NCBI GenBank assembly: GCA_947628025.1
Contig: CANQYH010000108.1
Location: forward strand, 1 to 9,291
Direction: 5' to 3'
DNA from: an uncultured Lachnospiraceae bacterium
GTDB taxonomy: Bacteria; Bacillota; Clostridia; Lachnospirales; Lachnospiraceae
DNA: 9,291 nt
The first letter of the stretch is position 1. Each line of letters starts with the position of its first letter. The position numbers and the translations under genes are program-made. The notes below the pieces were generated by a model, which saw only the letters and a program-made list of their open reading frames with translations, was not told the DNA's origin and did no database searches. Of this stretch, positions 9,204-9,291 are shown piece by piece.

Positions 9204-9291
9204 CTGCTGCGTGCTCCCATGGGGCAGCCGTCCCCGGAGAAATCTCTTTTTCAGTTCCCGGAAACGGAACGGGATCAGCGGGTAGATATAG
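9192..9291 (-). CDS. C-terminal end of a convergent gene, unidentified
   Basis: Read on the minus strand, a frame is open from the window edge for 32 codons and ends at TGA (9194-9192). The peptide starts YIYPLIPFRFRELKKRF and ends in a basic, polar tail ...GSTQQKKS. Codons match the window's bias (CTG, CCG, CGG, ATC), and a hydrophobic stretch followed by a basic tail would suit the cytosolic end of a membrane or membrane-associated protein. The two Lys codons before the terminal Ser are the complement of the T-run of the plus-strand terminator. The fragment is too short to name a family; a surface-glycan gene would fit the neighbours but is a guess. Chance openness over 32 codons is possible. 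Confidence 0.5.
   Translation of the reverse strand, partial: YIYPLIPFRFRELKKRFLRGRLPHGSTQQKKS

Overview
The window looks like chromosomal DNA of a fairly GC-rich member of the Clostridia, most likely Lachnospiraceae. The reasons are strong AGGAGG-type ribosome binding sites, consensus sigma-A promoters, a CIRCE operator in front of groESL, the groES-groEL-guaB order, and a small two-helix membrane protein between groEL and guaB. The family assignment is inference. No rRNA, tRNA, CRISPR array, insertion sequence or attachment site was seen, and no stretch over 300 bases lacks a gene.

Layout. (1) 2-1464: carbohydrate-processing genes. These are the C-terminal part of a GH88 unsaturated glucuronyl hydrolase cut by the window edge, and an SGNH/GDSL hydrolase that may be a deacetylase partner. 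(2) 1543-3703: the heat-shock operon, made of a CIRCE operator overlapping a strong promoter, groES, groEL and a strong intrinsic terminator. (3) 3745-5773: a small membrane protein of unknown function, then guaB (IMP dehydrogenase) with its own consensus promoter. (4) 5854-6693: a TIM-barrel sugar phosphate isomerase/epimerase-like protein. (5) 6744-9180: a polytopic membrane protein resembling DUF6056 and a membrane acyltransferase-3, 22 bases apart, closed by a terminator whose stem includes the last codons of the acyltransferase. (6) 9192-9291: the C-terminal end of a convergent minus-strand gene.

How the parts work together. GroES and GroEL form the chaperonin folding chamber and are probably repressed by HrcA at CIRCE. 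GuaB commits IMP to guanine nucleotide synthesis. The GH88/SGNH pair probably acts on acylated uronic-acid polysaccharide fragments. The membrane protein and acyltransferase pair probably modifies or exports a cell-surface glycan.

Most of the window is ordinary housekeeping, and I see no convincing new multi-gene system. The points most worth a second look are regulatory. The single deviation from CIRCE consensus is the base that completes a perfect -35 hexamer. A promoter-like sequence sits in an AT-rich, codon-shifted patch at the 3' end of groEL, upstream of a strong terminator, and could produce a small RNA of about 170 nt. A terminator is embedded in the last codons of the acyltransferase and shared with a convergent gene. 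All coordinates, motifs and pairings were read by eye; family names come from motif recognition, not database searches.
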